A program made the position numbers and the translations under genes. A stretch of 64,000 nucleotides of DNA, from the NCBI RefSeq assembly GCF_014199335.1, contig NZ_JACIJI010000001.1, positions 682,001-746,000 on the forward strand, in the 5' to 3' direction. Every line of letters starts with the position of its first letter. Position 1 is the stretch's first letter. Below the pieces are notes generated by a model, which worked only from the letters and a program-made list of their open reading frames with translations, was not told where the DNA came from and did no database searches. This document shows, piece by piece, positions 9,183 to 17,973 of the stretch. The stretch is from Stakelama sediminis (GTDB lineage: Bacteria; Pseudomonadota; Alphaproteobacteria; Sphingomonadales; Sphingomonadaceae).

Positions 9183-10250
9183 GTGACAGAACCGACCGAT
9201 CCGGCAGAACCCCTGCTTGCCGAGCGGCTGGCGCGTGCGATCACGCTGGCCGGGCCGATTCCGCTGTCGCAGTTCATGGGCGCCGCCAATGCGCATTATT
9301 ACGCCACCCGCGATCCGCTGGGCGCGCGCGGCGATTTCACCACCGCGCCAGAAGTCAGCCAGATGTTCGGCGAACTGATCGGGCTAGCGCTGACCGATCT
9401 GTGGCACCGTGCCGAACAACCGCGCGCACGTTATGTCGAACTGGGGCCGGGGCGCGGCACGCTGGCGTCCGACGCGCTGCGCGCGATGGTAACGGTGGGG
9501 CTGCAACCGCCGGTGCATTTCGTCGAAACCAGCCCGCGACTGCGCGAAGAGCAGGAAAAGCGCGTGCCCGACGCCGACTGGTGCCTCGATCTGGTCGGCG
9601 TGCCGGAGGATGGCGCGCTGCTGACCGTCGCCAATGAATTTTTCGATGCACTGCCCATCCGTCAGCTTGTGAAAACCGGCGAAGGCTGGCGCGAGCGGCT
9701 GGTCGCGTGTCAGGATACGCTGTTCCTGCCGATAGCGGGCGGCAATAATTTCGACGCGGTGATCCCGCCGCATCTGGCAAGCGCGCCTGTCGGCTCGATC
9801 CTCGAAACCTCGCCCGCATCGGTGGCGGTGATGCGCGCGCTGGCGAAGCGGCTGGTGGCACAGGGCGGCGCGGCGATCATCATCGATTACGGCTATGAAG
9901 GCCCGGCGGTCGGCGACACATTACAGGCGGTGCGCGGTCATGCCTATGCCAACCCCTTCGATCAGCCCGGCGAGCAGGACCTGACCGCGCATGTCGATTT
10001 CGGCACGCTGGCGGAAGCCGCGCGCGCGGAAGAAGCGGTGGTGTACGGTCCGATTACGCAGGGCGCGTTGCTGACCGCGCTGGGCATCGAACCGCGTGCC
10101 GACGCGCTGATGCAGGCAGCCCCCGAGCGCGCCGATATGATCCGCGAGGATCGCGACCGGCTGATCGGGGCGCAGAAAATGGGCGAGTTGTTCAAGGCAA
10201 TCGTGGTGACCGCGCCCGGCTGGCCGGTGCCTGCCGGTTTCACCGCATGA
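9183..10250 (+). CDS. MidA/NDUFAF7-family SAM-dependent methyltransferase
   Basis: A 355-residue class I methyltransferase of the family containing mitochondrial NDUFAF7, which methylates an arginine of a complex I subunit during assembly. Family features are the N-terminal GPIPLSQFMGAANAHYYATRD, RGDFTTAPEVSQMFGELIG, the SAM site YVELGPGRGTLASDALRAM near residue 85, ANEFFDALPIRQLV, and IIIDYGYEGP. The start is a GTG after GGGAGGCA. It lies 19 bases after lgt and overlaps the GNAT gene by ATGA, forming a four-gene operon lgt-midA-GNAT-pgeF. The bacterial substrate is inferred only by homology. Confidence 0.87.
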   Translation: MTEPTDPAEPLLAERLARAITLAGPIPLSQFMGAANAHYYATRDPLGARGDFTTAPEVSQMFGELIGLALTDLWHRAEQPRARYVELGPGRGTLASDALRAMVTVGLQPPVHFVETSPRLREEQEKRVPDADWCLDLVGVPEDGALLTVANEFFDALPIRQLVKTGEGWRERLVACQDTLFLPIAGGNNFDAVIPPHLASAPVGSILETSPASVAVMRALAKRLVAQGGAAIIIDYGYEGPAVGDTLQAVRGHAYANPFDQPGEQDLTAHVDFGTLAEAARAEEAVVYGPITQGALLTALGIEPRADALMQAAPERADMIREDRDRLIGAQKMGELFKAIVVTAPGWPVPAGFTA

Positions 10251-10753
10251 TCGTGTATCGCGACGCAGTGCCCGCCGACGGGCCCGCTCTGTCCGCCATG
10301 GCCGCGCGCTGTTTCACCGACACCTTCGGCAGCATGTACCGGATGGAGGATCTGCGCGCTTTTCTCGACGAAACCTTCGGCGAGCATCTGCCTTCGCATC
10401 TCTGCGATCCCGACTATCGGGTGCAACTGGCGGTCGAGGATGACGCGATTGTCGGTTTTGCCAAGACCGGACCCGTTTTCTTTCCCGGTGACTGGGATGC
10501 GCAGACCATCGAACTGCACCAGCTGTACATCCTCGGCCCATGGCAGGGCACGGGCGTCGCACCCGAATTGATGCGCTGGGCGATGGACAGCGCGCGCGAA
10601 GCAGGCTTTACCCGGATGGTGCTTAGCGTTTTCGTCGACAATATCCGTGCCCAGCGTTTCTACGCCCGGCATGACTTTGCCGAAGTCGGCACATATGCAT
10701 TCCGGGTGGGTGAGACGATCGACGACGACCGTATCTGGGCATGTACCTTATGA
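10247..10753 (+). CDS. GNAT family N-acetyltransferase
   Basis: A 168-residue acetyltransferase of the GNAT fold. The acetyl-CoA loop is seen as LYILGPWQGTGVAPELMRWAM (an R/Q-x-x-G-x-G/A type motif) near residues 88-108, followed by the beta-strand/helix pair MVLSVFVDNIRAQRFYARHDFAEVG typical of the fold's C-terminal half. It overlaps both neighbours by four bases. The acceptor (amine, amino acid or protein) cannot be told from sequence. Confidence 0.85.
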   Translation: MIVYRDAVPADGPALSAMAARCFTDTFGSMYRMEDLRAFLDETFGEHLPSHLCDPDYRVQLAVEDDAIVGFAKTGPVFFPGDWDAQTIELHQLYILGPWQGTGVAPELMRWAMDSAREAGFTRMVLSVFVDNIRAQRFYARHDFAEVGTYAFRVGETIDDDRIWACTL

Positions 10754-11517
10754 ACGACGTGGAGGTCATCCGCGCCGAAACGCTGGCGGGGGTCGCGCAT
10801 GGCTTTCTGGGCAGGCGCGGCGGGGTTTCCAACGGTGTCCATGCCGGGCTGAATGTCGGCACCGGTTCCGACGACGCGCCGGAAGTGGTGGCCGAAAACC
10901 GTGTCCGTGCGACCGAAGCGGTGTTGCCGGGTGCAAAGCTGGTGACGCTGTATCAGGTGCATTCGGCGGATGCAGTGACGGTGGCCGAACCCTTTGCCGA
11001 AATGCTGCGCCCCCATGCAGACGCGCTGGTCACCAACCGGCCCGGCCTGGCGCTGGGCATCCTGACCGCCGATTGCGCGCCGGTACTGCTCGCCGACCGG
11101 GAAGCGGGCGTGGTCGGGGCCGCCCATGCCGGATGGAAGGGCGCGATTGCGGGCGTCACCGATTCGGCCATCGCCGCGATGGTCGCGCTGGGTGCGCGGC
11201 GCGACCATATCTACGCTGCCATCGGCCCGTGCATCGCGCGCGCCAGCTATGAAGTCGATACCGGCTTCGTCCACCGCTTCCTCGCCAGCGATCCGGCGAA
11301 TGAGCATTTCTTCGCGGACGGCAAGCCCGGACATGCGCAATTCGATCTGGAAGCCTATGTCGCCGCCCGGCTGGCCGCGGCGGGCATCGGCCGCGTCGAG
11401 GCAATGGGGCTAGACACCTATACCGACGCCGACCGCTTCTACAGCTATCGCCGCAGCACCCATGCGCACGAACCCGATTACGGCAGGCAGATTTCGATTA
11501 TCGGGTTGCAGGACTGA
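10750..11517 (+). CDS. pgeF: peptidoglycan editing factor PgeF (YfiH/laccase-domain family)
   Basis: A protein of about 255 residues of the YfiH family. In E. coli it removes mis-incorporated L-serine-containing precursors from peptidoglycan synthesis; homologues also act as multicopper-type or purine nucleoside enzymes. Conserved landmarks are GVSNGVHAGLNVG, YQVHSADAVTV, LTADCAPVLLAD and AAHAGWKGAIAGV, which hold the Cys and His metal ligands. Two ATGs compete, at 10741 and 10750; the latter overlaps the GNAT stop as ATGA, like the preceding junction, and is preferred. Confidence 0.87.
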   Translation: MNDVEVIRAETLAGVAHGFLGRRGGVSNGVHAGLNVGTGSDDAPEVVAENRVRATEAVLPGAKLVTLYQVHSADAVTVAEPFAEMLRPHADALVTNRPGLALGILTADCAPVLLADREAGVVGAAHAGWKGAIAGVTDSAIAAMVALGARRDHIYAAIGPCIARASYEVDTGFVHRFLASDPANEHFFADGKPGHAQFDLEAYVAARLAAAGIGRVEAMGLDTYTDADRFYSYRRSTHAHEPDYGRQISIIGLQD

Positions 11518-11547
11518 CTGAAATTCCATTTCAAAATAGTAGTCCAC

Positions 11548-11880
11548 TCAATCCCGCCACCGCTTCTGGTGAATATCGTGTGCCAGACCGTACCACTCGC
11601 CTCTTGCGCGCTGGCGCATGACGATGGCGGCCATAACAATCGCGACCACCAGCGCGATGGCGAGGAACAATAAATAGCCGGACGGTGCGCCCTGTAACCA
11701 ACTGCGCGCCAGCAGTGCCGCGACGAACAGGGCGGGCGTGACCTTTCCCGCCAGATACATCGCATGGCCGAAACGGGTCGCCGTGACGGTGGTGGCATCG
11801 GGCTGGCGTACCAGCCAGATCGTTGCCGCGAGTTTCACGACAACCGCAAGGACGGCTATGCATAGCAAGGCAAACTGCAT
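11548..11880 (-). CDS. hypothetical membrane protein
   Basis: A 110-residue protein with three hydrophobic stretches, at about residues 3-25 (ALLCIAVLAVVVKLAATIWLV), 42-58 and 68-87, and a basic C-terminus ending DIHQKRWRD. The ATG at 11880 follows a GAGGGAG site with a somewhat long spacer; the open frame upstream to 12042 would read through the leader of the divergent gene and is not preferred. No family is recognised. Confidence 0.6.
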   Translation of the reverse strand: MQFALLCIAVLAVVVKLAATIWLVRQPDATTVTATRFGHAMYLAGKVTPALFVAALLARSWLQGAPSGYLLFLAIALVVAIVMAAIVMRQRARGEWYGLAHDIHQKRWRD

Positions 11881-12009
11881 GGCGGTGGCACGCTCCCTCA
11901 GGACCGGGATCGGAACTATCCCATGATGCGGGGCGCTTGCAAAGCATACACCTCGCGGGCGGACGATTATTCGGCAAAAACCGCGCCGCAAAGGGGAACC
12001 GACGCTGGC

Positions 12010-12065
12010 GGCAACTGGTTTCATTTGATACCACCTGCCCATCTCGTCCGGCGACAGACCGGACG
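12010..12065 (+). promoter_or_regulatory. two-hairpin leader before the trans-sulfuration gene
   Basis: Two adjacent stem-loops precede the PLP enzyme gene. The first pairs GGCA and TGGT (12010-12019) with ACCA and TGCC (12030-12039) around the loop TTCATTTGAT. The second is a perfect 7-bp stem CGTCCGG/CCGGACG (12045-12065) with loop CGACAGA. The ribosome site AGGAGAG follows at 12079. Methionine-pathway genes of alphaproteobacteria are often under SAM-sensing leaders, so a metabolite-responsive element is possible, but no specific riboswitch class was recognised. Confidence 0.35.
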
Positions 12066-12089
12066 TACATTCATAGCACAGGAGAGCGC

Positions 12090-13400
12090 ATGACCGACGA
12101 AACCGAAGCCGATATGACCGGCATCAGCCCGCGCCGTCGCCCCAAGCCGAACATCGAGGAGATTGGCGGCCGCAAACTGAAACCATCGACGCTGATGATG
12201 GGGCATGGATTCGACCCCTCGCTGTCCGAAGGATCGCTGAAACAGCCGATCTTCGCCACCTCCACCTTTGTTTTCCCCAACGCGGCCGCGGGCAAGCGCC
12301 ATTTCGAAGGCATTACCGGCAAGCGTCCGGGCGGTGCGGAAGGTCTGGTCTATTCGCGCTTCAATGGGCCGAATCAGGAAATCCTCGAAGACCGTCTCGG
12401 CGTATGGGAAGAAGCCGAAGAGGCACTGGCCTTTTCCTCCGGCATGTCGGCGATTGCGACGCTGTTCCTCGCCATGGTCAATCCCGGCGACACGATTATC
12501 CATTCCGGGCCGCTCTATGCCGCGACCGAAACCCTGATTGCGCGCATCCTCGGCAAGTTCGGGGTGAAGTTCCTCGACTTCCCCGCCGATGCCAGCCCCG
12601 AGGAAATCGAAAAGGTCATGCGTCAGGCGGGCGACAGCCGTGTCGCGCTGATCTATCTCGAAAGCCCGGCCAACCCGACCAACGCACTGGTCGATGTCGA
12701 GGCGGTGGCGAAGCTGCGCGACAGCGTGTTCGCGGACAAGGAAGAAAAACCGCCGATTGCCATCGACAACACCTTTCTTGGGCCGCTGTGGCAAAAGCCG
12801 CTGCATCATGGCGCAGACATCGTCGTCTATTCGCTGACCAAATATGCCGGCGGGCATTCGGATCTGGTCGCGGGCGGCGTGCTGGGCACGCGCAAGGCGC
12901 TCGATCCGATCCGCGCGATGCGCAACACCATCGGCACGATCTGCGATCCCAACACAGCGTGGATGCTGTGCCGCAGTCTGGAGACGCTGGAACTGCGCAT
13001 GAGCCGCGCGGGCGAAAACGCCGCAAAAGTGTGCGCCTTCCTGAAGGATCACCCCAAGGTGGAGAAGGTCGGTTATCTGGGCTTTCTGAAGGACGATGCG
13101 CAGTACGACATCTACAAGCGCCATTGCACCGGCGCGGGATCGACCTTCTCGCTCTATCTGAAGGGGGGCGAGAAGGAGGCGTTTGCGTTTCTCGATGCGC
13201 TGAAGATCGCCAAGCTGGCGGTCAGTCTGGGCGGCACCGAAACGCTGGCGTCCGCACCCGCCGCGATGACGCATATCTCGGTCCCCGACGCGCGTAAAAA
13301 GGCGCTGGGCATCACCGACAATCTGGTGCGTATCTCCATCGGCGTCGAGGATGCCGACGACCTGATCGCCGATTTCGACGCCGCGCTGAAGGCGGTTTGA
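12090..13400 (+). CDS. cystathionine gamma-synthase/lyase family PLP enzyme
   Basis: A 436-residue enzyme of the Cys/Met metabolism PLP family (cystathionine gamma-synthase, methionine gamma-lyase or O-acylhomoserine sulfhydrylase type). The PLP lysine is in YSLTKYAGGHSDLVAGG near residue 250; the active-site neighbourhood FSSGMSAIATLFLAMVNPGD, GPLYAATETL and YLESPANPTN are all present. The C-terminal SLGGTETLASAPAAMTH is typical. The ATG at 12090 has AGGAGAG five bases upstream and begins a polar extension absent from shorter homologues. The exact reaction cannot be assigned; the preceding structured leader hints at sulfur amino-acid control. Confidence 0.85.
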   Translation: MTDETEADMTGISPRRRPKPNIEEIGGRKLKPSTLMMGHGFDPSLSEGSLKQPIFATSTFVFPNAAAGKRHFEGITGKRPGGAEGLVYSRFNGPNQEILEDRLGVWEEAEEALAFSSGMSAIATLFLAMVNPGDTIIHSGPLYAATETLIARILGKFGVKFLDFPADASPEEIEKVMRQAGDSRVALIYLESPANPTNALVDVEAVAKLRDSVFADKEEKPPIAIDNTFLGPLWQKPLHHGADIVVYSLTKYAGGHSDLVAGGVLGTRKALDPIRAMRNTIGTICDPNTAWMLCRSLETLELRMSRAGENAAKVCAFLKDHPKVEKVGYLGFLKDDAQYDIYKRHCTGAGSTFSLYLKGGEKEAFAFLDALKIAKLAVSLGGTETLASAPAAMTHISVPDARKKALGITDNLVRISIGVEDADDLIADFDAALKAV

Positions 13401-13442
13401 GGCGCGAGGCGCGGGGGCGGATTGCCTGCCCCCGCGCCCGCA

Positions 13443-13530
13443 TCGTCATTGCAACCCCGGCGAAAGCAGGGGGTACCCATCCAGAGCGGCAACACCAAAG
13501 CCGGATGGCCGCGTCGCTTCGCTCTTCGCA
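13443..13530. repeat. degenerate dispersed-repeat fragment
   Basis: The 134-base gap between the PLP enzyme and asparaginase genes holds CGTCATTGC near its left and GTCGCTTCGCTCTTCGCAAAGAC near its right, the same outer sequences seen in the palindromic repeat at 29996-30070. The centre differs and the palindrome is not intact. It looks like a decayed copy or a chimera of the same dispersed element. Confidence 0.4.
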
Positions 13531-13534
13531 AAGA

Positions 13535-14545
13535 CTAAATCAGATAGGCGTCGAACGCGGCAACGGCCTCACGCCCACTCTTGCCCTGCGCCAGACCGAT
13601 CAGCTCCGCCGCCAGCAACAGATGCAACGGCAGGTCGCGATAGACCAGAATCCCTGCCTGTTTCAGCGTCACCGACTCTTCATAGGGAATCGGAACGTTG
13701 GGCGAAGGCACCGAAATCAGCCCGATGGTCAGGTCCGGCCGCCGCCGGTGCAGCGCCAGCAGCCCGGTTTCGCCTTCCCGCACGGTCGCGGTGCCGCTGT
13801 GATACCCCTCGATCAGCAACACCCCACCCTGCGGCAATGCATCATACAGCCGCATGTCGATGCCGGGAAACAGCAGCGCGCTGGCAATCCGCGTCTTGGC
13901 ATTGCGCAGGCCATCCGCCGTCACCTCGGGCGACAGTGCACCCCATTCAATCTTGGTAAAAATAGAATGCGCCTCTGCAACCGAATGGGTTACTTCAGGC
14001 AGGCCCGAATACAGCGTGCGGAAGCGATCTTCGTCAAAACGCGGCGGCACCAGATCGGTGGCGGGAATGACCCCCGGCCCTTCACAGTCGGGATCGTAAA
14101 AGGCGGTATAGACGCCCCGCTGCAACGTCGGCTCGATCGCAGCGCGCAAGGCCGCGCGCACATTGCGGTCGGCGTCAGAATCGGGATGCCCCAGCGGATA
14201 AAAGGCCCCGGTCAGGCACAGCGTCACCGGGCGGTCGTGAAAGAGGAGCGCCAGAAACGCTGCGGTGAAATGCAGCGTATCGGTGCCATGAGTCAGCACG
14301 ATCCGGTCGAAGCCGTCCGCCATGCACGCCTCAATCTGTGCGACAAAGCCGATCCAGTCTTCGGGCTCGAAATTGCTCGACCCCATATTGGCGGCGGGGA
14401 AAAGGCGGATATCGACACCGGTTTCCTGTGCCATCGCTTTCAACCGCGCCTGCAACGCTTCCCCGCCCGGATCGATGGCGATTTTGTCGGTTCCCAGTAA
14501 AGAGCCGATGGTCCCGCCGGTGGTGATCACAGCCACGCCGTTCAT
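13535..14545 (-). CDS. L-asparaginase (type I/II family)
   Basis: A 336-residue asparaginase/glutaminase-family amidohydrolase. The first catalytic Thr lies in VAVITTGGTIGSLLG at the very N-terminus; the second catalytic segment is LTHGTDTLHFTAAFLAL near residue 95; TGAFYPLGHPDSDADRNV follows as in the family. The C-terminal half has LLIEGYHSGTA. No signal peptide is seen, so it is probably cytoplasmic. The open frame extends 22 codons upstream, but the ATG at 14545 aligns with the conserved start of the fold. Confidence 0.83.
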   Translation of the reverse strand: MNGVAVITTGGTIGSLLGTDKIAIDPGGEALQARLKAMAQETGVDIRLFPAANMGSSNFEPEDWIGFVAQIEACMADGFDRIVLTHGTDTLHFTAAFLALLFHDRPVTLCLTGAFYPLGHPDSDADRNVRAALRAAIEPTLQRGVYTAFYDPDCEGPGVIPATDLVPPRFDEDRFRTLYSGLPEVTHSVAEAHSIFTKIEWGALSPEVTADGLRNAKTRIASALLFPGIDMRLYDALPQGGVLLIEGYHSGTATVREGETGLLALHRRRPDLTIGLISVPSPNVPIPYEESVTLKQAGILVYRDLPLHLLLAAELIGLAQGKSGREAVAAFDAYLI

Positions 14546-14623
14546 ATGCCTTGCCTTCTGCAGCCTACCCTGTCCTGTAGCGCGCCATAGGCGAGGCACA
14601 GCCCCAAGCAAAGCGCTGCCGCT

Positions 14624-15073
14624 CTATTCCTCGACGGTAGTATGAACGTGCAGCGTACCGGTAAGCGTGCGATGCACCGGACAGCGATCGGCCACCTCCA
14701 TCAGCCGGGCCCGTTCCGCCGCGTTCAGATCGCCGGTCAGACGGATGGTACGGAAAATCGCCTCGACACGGGTCTTTTCCTCCAGACAATGATCGCAATC
14801 CTTCGCATGGTTGCGATCATGGCGCAGCCGCACCTCGACATCGTCCAGCGCCATGCCTTCGCGCTCGGCGACCAACCGGATGGTCATACCGGTACACGCC
14901 CCCAGCGCGCCCAGCAGCATGGCATAGGGGTCCGGCCCGTCATCCTGCCCGCCCAGCGCCACCGCCTCGTCCCCGATCCAGCGATGTCCGGCAGTGCGCA
15001 GCAAGGTCGCGAATTTGCCCGGCAGCGCGGTTGCGATCACTTCGCCTGCGAGCGGTTCTTCCAGCGTTTCCAT
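14624..15073 (-). CDS. OsmC family peroxiredoxin-like protein
   Basis: A 149-residue OsmC/Ohr-fold protein. The two redox cysteines are in LLGALGACTGMTIRLVAER (near residue 60) and VADRCPVHRTLTGTL (near residue 129). An additional pair of cysteines in DCDHCLEE is typical of the YhfA-like OsmC subgroup. These proteins reduce organic hydroperoxides. It lies 14 bases downstream of the exonuclease gene in the same orientation. Confidence 0.87.
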   Translation of the reverse strand: METLEEPLAGEVIATALPGKFATLLRTAGHRWIGDEAVALGGQDDGPDPYAMLLGALGACTGMTIRLVAEREGMALDDVEVRLRHDRNHAKDCDHCLEEKTRVEAIFRTIRLTGDLNAAERARLMEVADRCPVHRTLTGTLHVHTTVEE

Positions 15074-15087
15074 GCAAGCCTCTTATG

Positions 15088-15861
15088 TCAGAGCAGCAGC
15101 CATTCCTCGGTCGTACGAGTGACCGGACCGCCCTGCTGCCGCCGTGCAACCTCCTGCCCGGCGGTATAGCGCACATCGACATCGCGGTCGTGGAGAAACC
15201 CCGCCAGCACCTCATCATCGATCTCATGCCATTCCTTGCCGCGATCGGGGCCGGTGCGCACACGCGGCAACAGTCCCGGCAGGTTCGACCATTCGATTAA
15301 TTGCGCAATGCTCGCCTCATTCAGCATGTCGCGCAGGTGGAAGGCAGTGACATAGGCGTCGGGAAAGGCGCGATGTACCGGCAGGCCGCGTTCGTGAATC
15401 ATCCCGTCCGGCTTACGCCAGTATCGCAGCAACTGGTTCGAGAATCCGGGTGAATCGGGCCAGAGCCGCATCGCGCATTTCCAGGTGCAGATCCAGTCGG
15501 CCCCGCGGGTCAGGGCAGGCGTACAGAATTGCTGTTCGAAATCCGCGCGATGTGCCGCCAGCGCCACCCGACGCGGCCAGGGGTCAAGCACCTGCCGCGC
15601 GACATCGTGCCACCAGGGCGCATCGGCCACCTGTTCATCGAGGATATGATGCACAGCCTGCGTCACCGGCGGAATCGGACGACCCGGATTGACCAGAATC
15701 GAGCCGCATTCGTCGGTCAGCGCCCAGCGGCCATCCTGTGCCAGCGCAACATCCTGCCAGCCGATTTCGCACACCCCGTGCGTGGCGGGATTGGCACCTG
15801 TGGTTTCAAGGTCGATGACTCGGACGATCGGCGGGGCTGACATGGCCCTTAAACTGGGCAT
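15088..15861 (-). CDS. DEDDh 3'-5' exonuclease (ExoX/DnaQ-like)
   Basis: A 257-residue exonuclease. Catalytic acids of the DEDDh class are seen in VIDLETTGANP (Exo I, near residue 16), AAHRADFEQQF (Exo II, near 101) and HRAFPDAYVT (Exo III, H-x4-D, near 163). A C-terminal part resembling the ExoX tail follows (GPDRGKEWHEIDDEVLAGFL ... DVRYTAGQEVARR). Such enzymes degrade DNA ends in repair or proofreading. A second ATG at residue 7 (MSAPPIV) is an equally good start. Confidence 0.82.
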   Translation of the reverse strand: MPSLRAMSAPPIVRVIDLETTGANPATHGVCEIGWQDVALAQDGRWALTDECGSILVNPGRPIPPVTQAVHHILDEQVADAPWWHDVARQVLDPWPRRVALAAHRADFEQQFCTPALTRGADWICTWKCAMRLWPDSPGFSNQLLRYWRKPDGMIHERGLPVHRAFPDAYVTAFHLRDMLNEASIAQLIEWSNLPGLLPRVRTGPDRGKEWHEIDDEVLAGFLHDRDVDVRYTAGQEVARRQQGGPVTRTTEEWLLL

Positions 15862-15924
15862 CGCCGGCAGGAATAGCCAGCCCCAAATGCGCTCAACCGG
15901 GTTTTTGTGGGCTTCGGACCGATT

Positions 15925-16080
15925 TCACCGAAGTTTGGCTTTGACCCAGTTGCCGCGCGAAACACGACGCATCGGCGTACCGCAATGCTCGCATATCCCG
16001 TGAAGAATGCCGTCAATCCTGCGGACATTCTCCATCGAGCGTTCATGTTTCCCCATCAGACACTTCAACCGAAATGACAC
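15925..16080 (-). CDS. small Cys/His (zinc-ribbon-like) protein, GTG start
   Basis: A 51-residue frame read from a GTG at 16080 to a TGA at 15925. It carries C7-x4-H12 in KCLMGKHERS and C30-x2-C33 in GICEHCGTPMRR. The same order and nearly the same words occur in the 54-residue protein at 17708-17872 (LCLIGRHKRS ... VCKGCGRPMVKR), with almost equal spacing between the halves. That similarity supports both genes and argues for GTG instead of the inner ATG, which would lose the first Cys. GGGG lies seven bases upstream of the GTG. A structural zinc site is inferred; function is unknown. It sits between the phosphomannomutase and exonuclease genes. Confidence 0.6.
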   Translation of the reverse strand: MSFRLKCLMGKHERSMENVRRIDGILHGICEHCGTPMRRVSRGNWVKAKLR

Positions 16081-16198
16081 CAATCGCCCCGTCGTCGTTC
16101 TTCTGCACGCCTTCCGCGCAGGATTCCCGTTCGCGATGGGTTTTAGCTAAATATCCGTTCATGAAAAGCGGGTTGCGGTAAAATGACCGCAACGCCAC

Positions 16199-17587
16199 TC
16201 AATGACCGGCCTGCGGCCCGCGTTGCACGCCGCTCTTGGCAAGCTGGTCGTCGATCTGCGCAACCAGCCGGTCCAGCCCTTCCTGACTATGCGATTCCGC
16301 GCGCGCAACCAGCACGTCCTGCGTATTCGATGCGCGCAACAGCCACCAGCCGTCAGGCGTATTCACGCGCGCGCCATCGGTACGGTTGACCTCCGCACCA
16401 TCGGCTTCCAGCCGATCGAGCACTTCCTCGACAATTGCGAACTTGCGGCTTTCATCGACCTGAAAGCGCATTTCCGGCGTATTGATCAGTTCGGGCATCG
16501 CTTCGCGGATTTCGGTCAGTGACTTGCCGATCATATGCACCGCACGGATCAGCCGGACGGCGGCATATTGCGCATCGTCAAAGCCGTAATAGTCATGGGC
16601 GAAGAAGATATGGCCCGACATTTCACCAGCCAGCGGCGCATGCGTTTCCTTCATCTTCGTCTTGATGAGGCTGTGGCCGGTCTTCCACATCACCGGGTTG
16701 CCGCCCAGTTCGGCGATGCGGTCATAGAGCATCTGCGACGCCTTCACATCCGCGATGATCGTCGCCCCCGGCTCCTCACGCAGAACAGGTTCCGCCAGAA
16801 TGGACAAAAGCTGATCGCCCCAGATCACGCGTCCCTGACCGTCAATGGCGCCGATCCGGTCGCCGTCTCCGTCGAAAGCCAGTCCGAAATCGAGGTTCTT
16901 CTCCGCGACCAGCCGCTGAAGATCGGCCAGATTCTTCTCTTCGGTAGGATCGGGATGATGGTTGGGAAAATTACCGTCCACATCGGTGAACAGCGTATGG
17001 TGCTCACCCGGCAGCAGCTTGACGAGTTTCTCGATCACCGGGCCGGCGGCACCGTTTCCGGCGTCCCAGCCGATGCGATAGGCACCTCCGGCATAACCCG
17101 CCATCAACCGGCCGACATAATCGTCGAGGATGTCGGCTTCGGTGACCTGCCCGGCTTCCCCGGCAATGTCCCAGTCCCCCTCGGCCGCCATTGTGCCGAT
17201 GGTCTGAATATCCTCGCCAAAAAAGGGCCGGTGCTGAAACACCATCTTGAAGCCGTTATAATTACCGGGATTATGGCTGCCGGTTATCTGTATGCCGCCA
17301 TCCACCTCTAGGGTGGCCTCGGCATAATAGAGCATCGGTGTCGGCCCCATGCCGGTCTTCACGACATCGACACCGCATGCGGTCAACCCTTCGACCAGTG
17401 CCGCTTCCAGTTCAGGCGAAGAGAGCCGGCCATCGCGGCCTACCGCAACCCGATGGCCGCCCGCACGCCGCAGCAGGGTGGCAAACCCCTTGCCGATCGC
17501 CCGCGCATCATCGGGGCCGAGCGTCTGCCCGACGATTCCCCGGATATCATATTCGCGAAGTGAGGTCGGATCGAAACGATGGGTCAA
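16199..17587 (-). CDS. phosphomannomutase/phosphoglucomutase
   Basis: A 462-residue enzyme of the alpha-D-phosphohexomutase family that interconverts hexose 1- and 6-phosphates for exopolysaccharide and LPS sugar nucleotides. Seen in order are [30 protein letters not shown], the phosphoserine loop [16 protein letters not shown], the Mg loop [16 protein letters not shown] and the sugar-binding [14 protein letters not shown]; the C-terminal domain ends with [17 protein letters not shown]. The TTG at 17587 is chosen because AGGAGG lies five bases upstream; the ATG ten codons earlier has no comparable site. Confidence 0.9.
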   Translation of the reverse strand: MTHRFDPTSLREYDIRGIVGQTLGPDDARAIGKGFATLLRRAGGHRVAVGRDGRLSSPELEAALVEGLTACGVDVVKTGMGPTPMLYYAEATLEVDGGIQITGSHNPGNYNGFKMVFQHRPFFGEDIQTIGTMAAEGDWDIAGEAGQVTEADILDDYVGRLMAGYAGGAYRIGWDAGNGAAGPVIEKLVKLLPGEHHTLFTDVDGNFPNHHPDPTEEKNLADLQRLVAEKNLDFGLAFDGDGDRIGAIDGQGRVIWGDQLLSILAEPVLREEPGATIIADVKASQMLYDRIAELGGNPVMWKTGHSLIKTKMKETHAPLAGEMSGHIFFAHDYYGFDDAQYAAVRLIRAVHMIGKSLTEIREAMPELINTPEMRFQVDESRKFAIVEEVLDRLEADGAEVNRTDGARVNTPDGWWLLRASNTQDVLVARAESHSQEGLDRLVAQIDDQLAKSGVQRGPQAGH

Positions 17588-17592
17588 GCAAG

Positions 17593-17598
17593 CCTCCT
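17593..17598 (-). promoter_or_regulatory. strong Shine-Dalgarno deciding a TTG start
   Basis: A perfect AGGAGG on the minus strand, spaced five bases from the TTG at 17585-17587. It fixes the start of the phosphomannomutase gene at TTG rather than the upstream ATG at 17617, which would place this site inside the coding region. Confidence 0.7.
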
Positions 17599-17707
17599 GT
17601 TCAGTTGACCGTTCCATCGTTCAACATTTGTGAAATTTCAATGCCGCAATCGGATGATATGCGTCCGGAAAGGGTTGGTCCGAAAGCAAATTGACGACGC
17701 CGGCCTG

Positions 17708-17872
17708 TTATTCGGCCGTTTCGTCAATCTTCCACCGACCGTTGCGCTTCACCATGGGCCGACCACAGCCTTTGCATACACTATGGGCAGCATCATCCGC
17801 TTCATAATGCGCCTTGTGTCCCGAACGCTTGTGCCTGCCGATCAGGCACAAGGGGTATTGCAGCATGTCCAT
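17708..17872 (-). CDS. small Cys/His (zinc-ribbon-like) protein
   Basis: A 54-residue protein starting MDMLQYPLC. The metal-site pattern is C9-x4-H14 (LCLIGRHKRS) and C33-x2-C36 (VCKGCGRPMVKR), followed by NGRWKI. A GGAG site lies eight bases before the ATG at 17872; a longer frame to 17917 lacks support. It is similar to the 51-residue protein encoded at 15925-16080 on the same strand, and the pair brackets the phosphomannomutase gene. Zinc binding is inferred from the pattern; the role is unknown. Confidence 0.6.
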   Translation of the reverse strand: MDMLQYPLCLIGRHKRSGHKAHYEADDAAHSVCKGCGRPMVKRNGRWKIDETAE

Positions 17873-17973
17873 GCCGGTTACTCCGAAAGACGGATTCCTC
17901 CCCTGCCCGGGCAACACTACTTCATTTTAGGCATAATGTTCCAAAAAATCAGCATGCGTGTCATCGTGAGACT

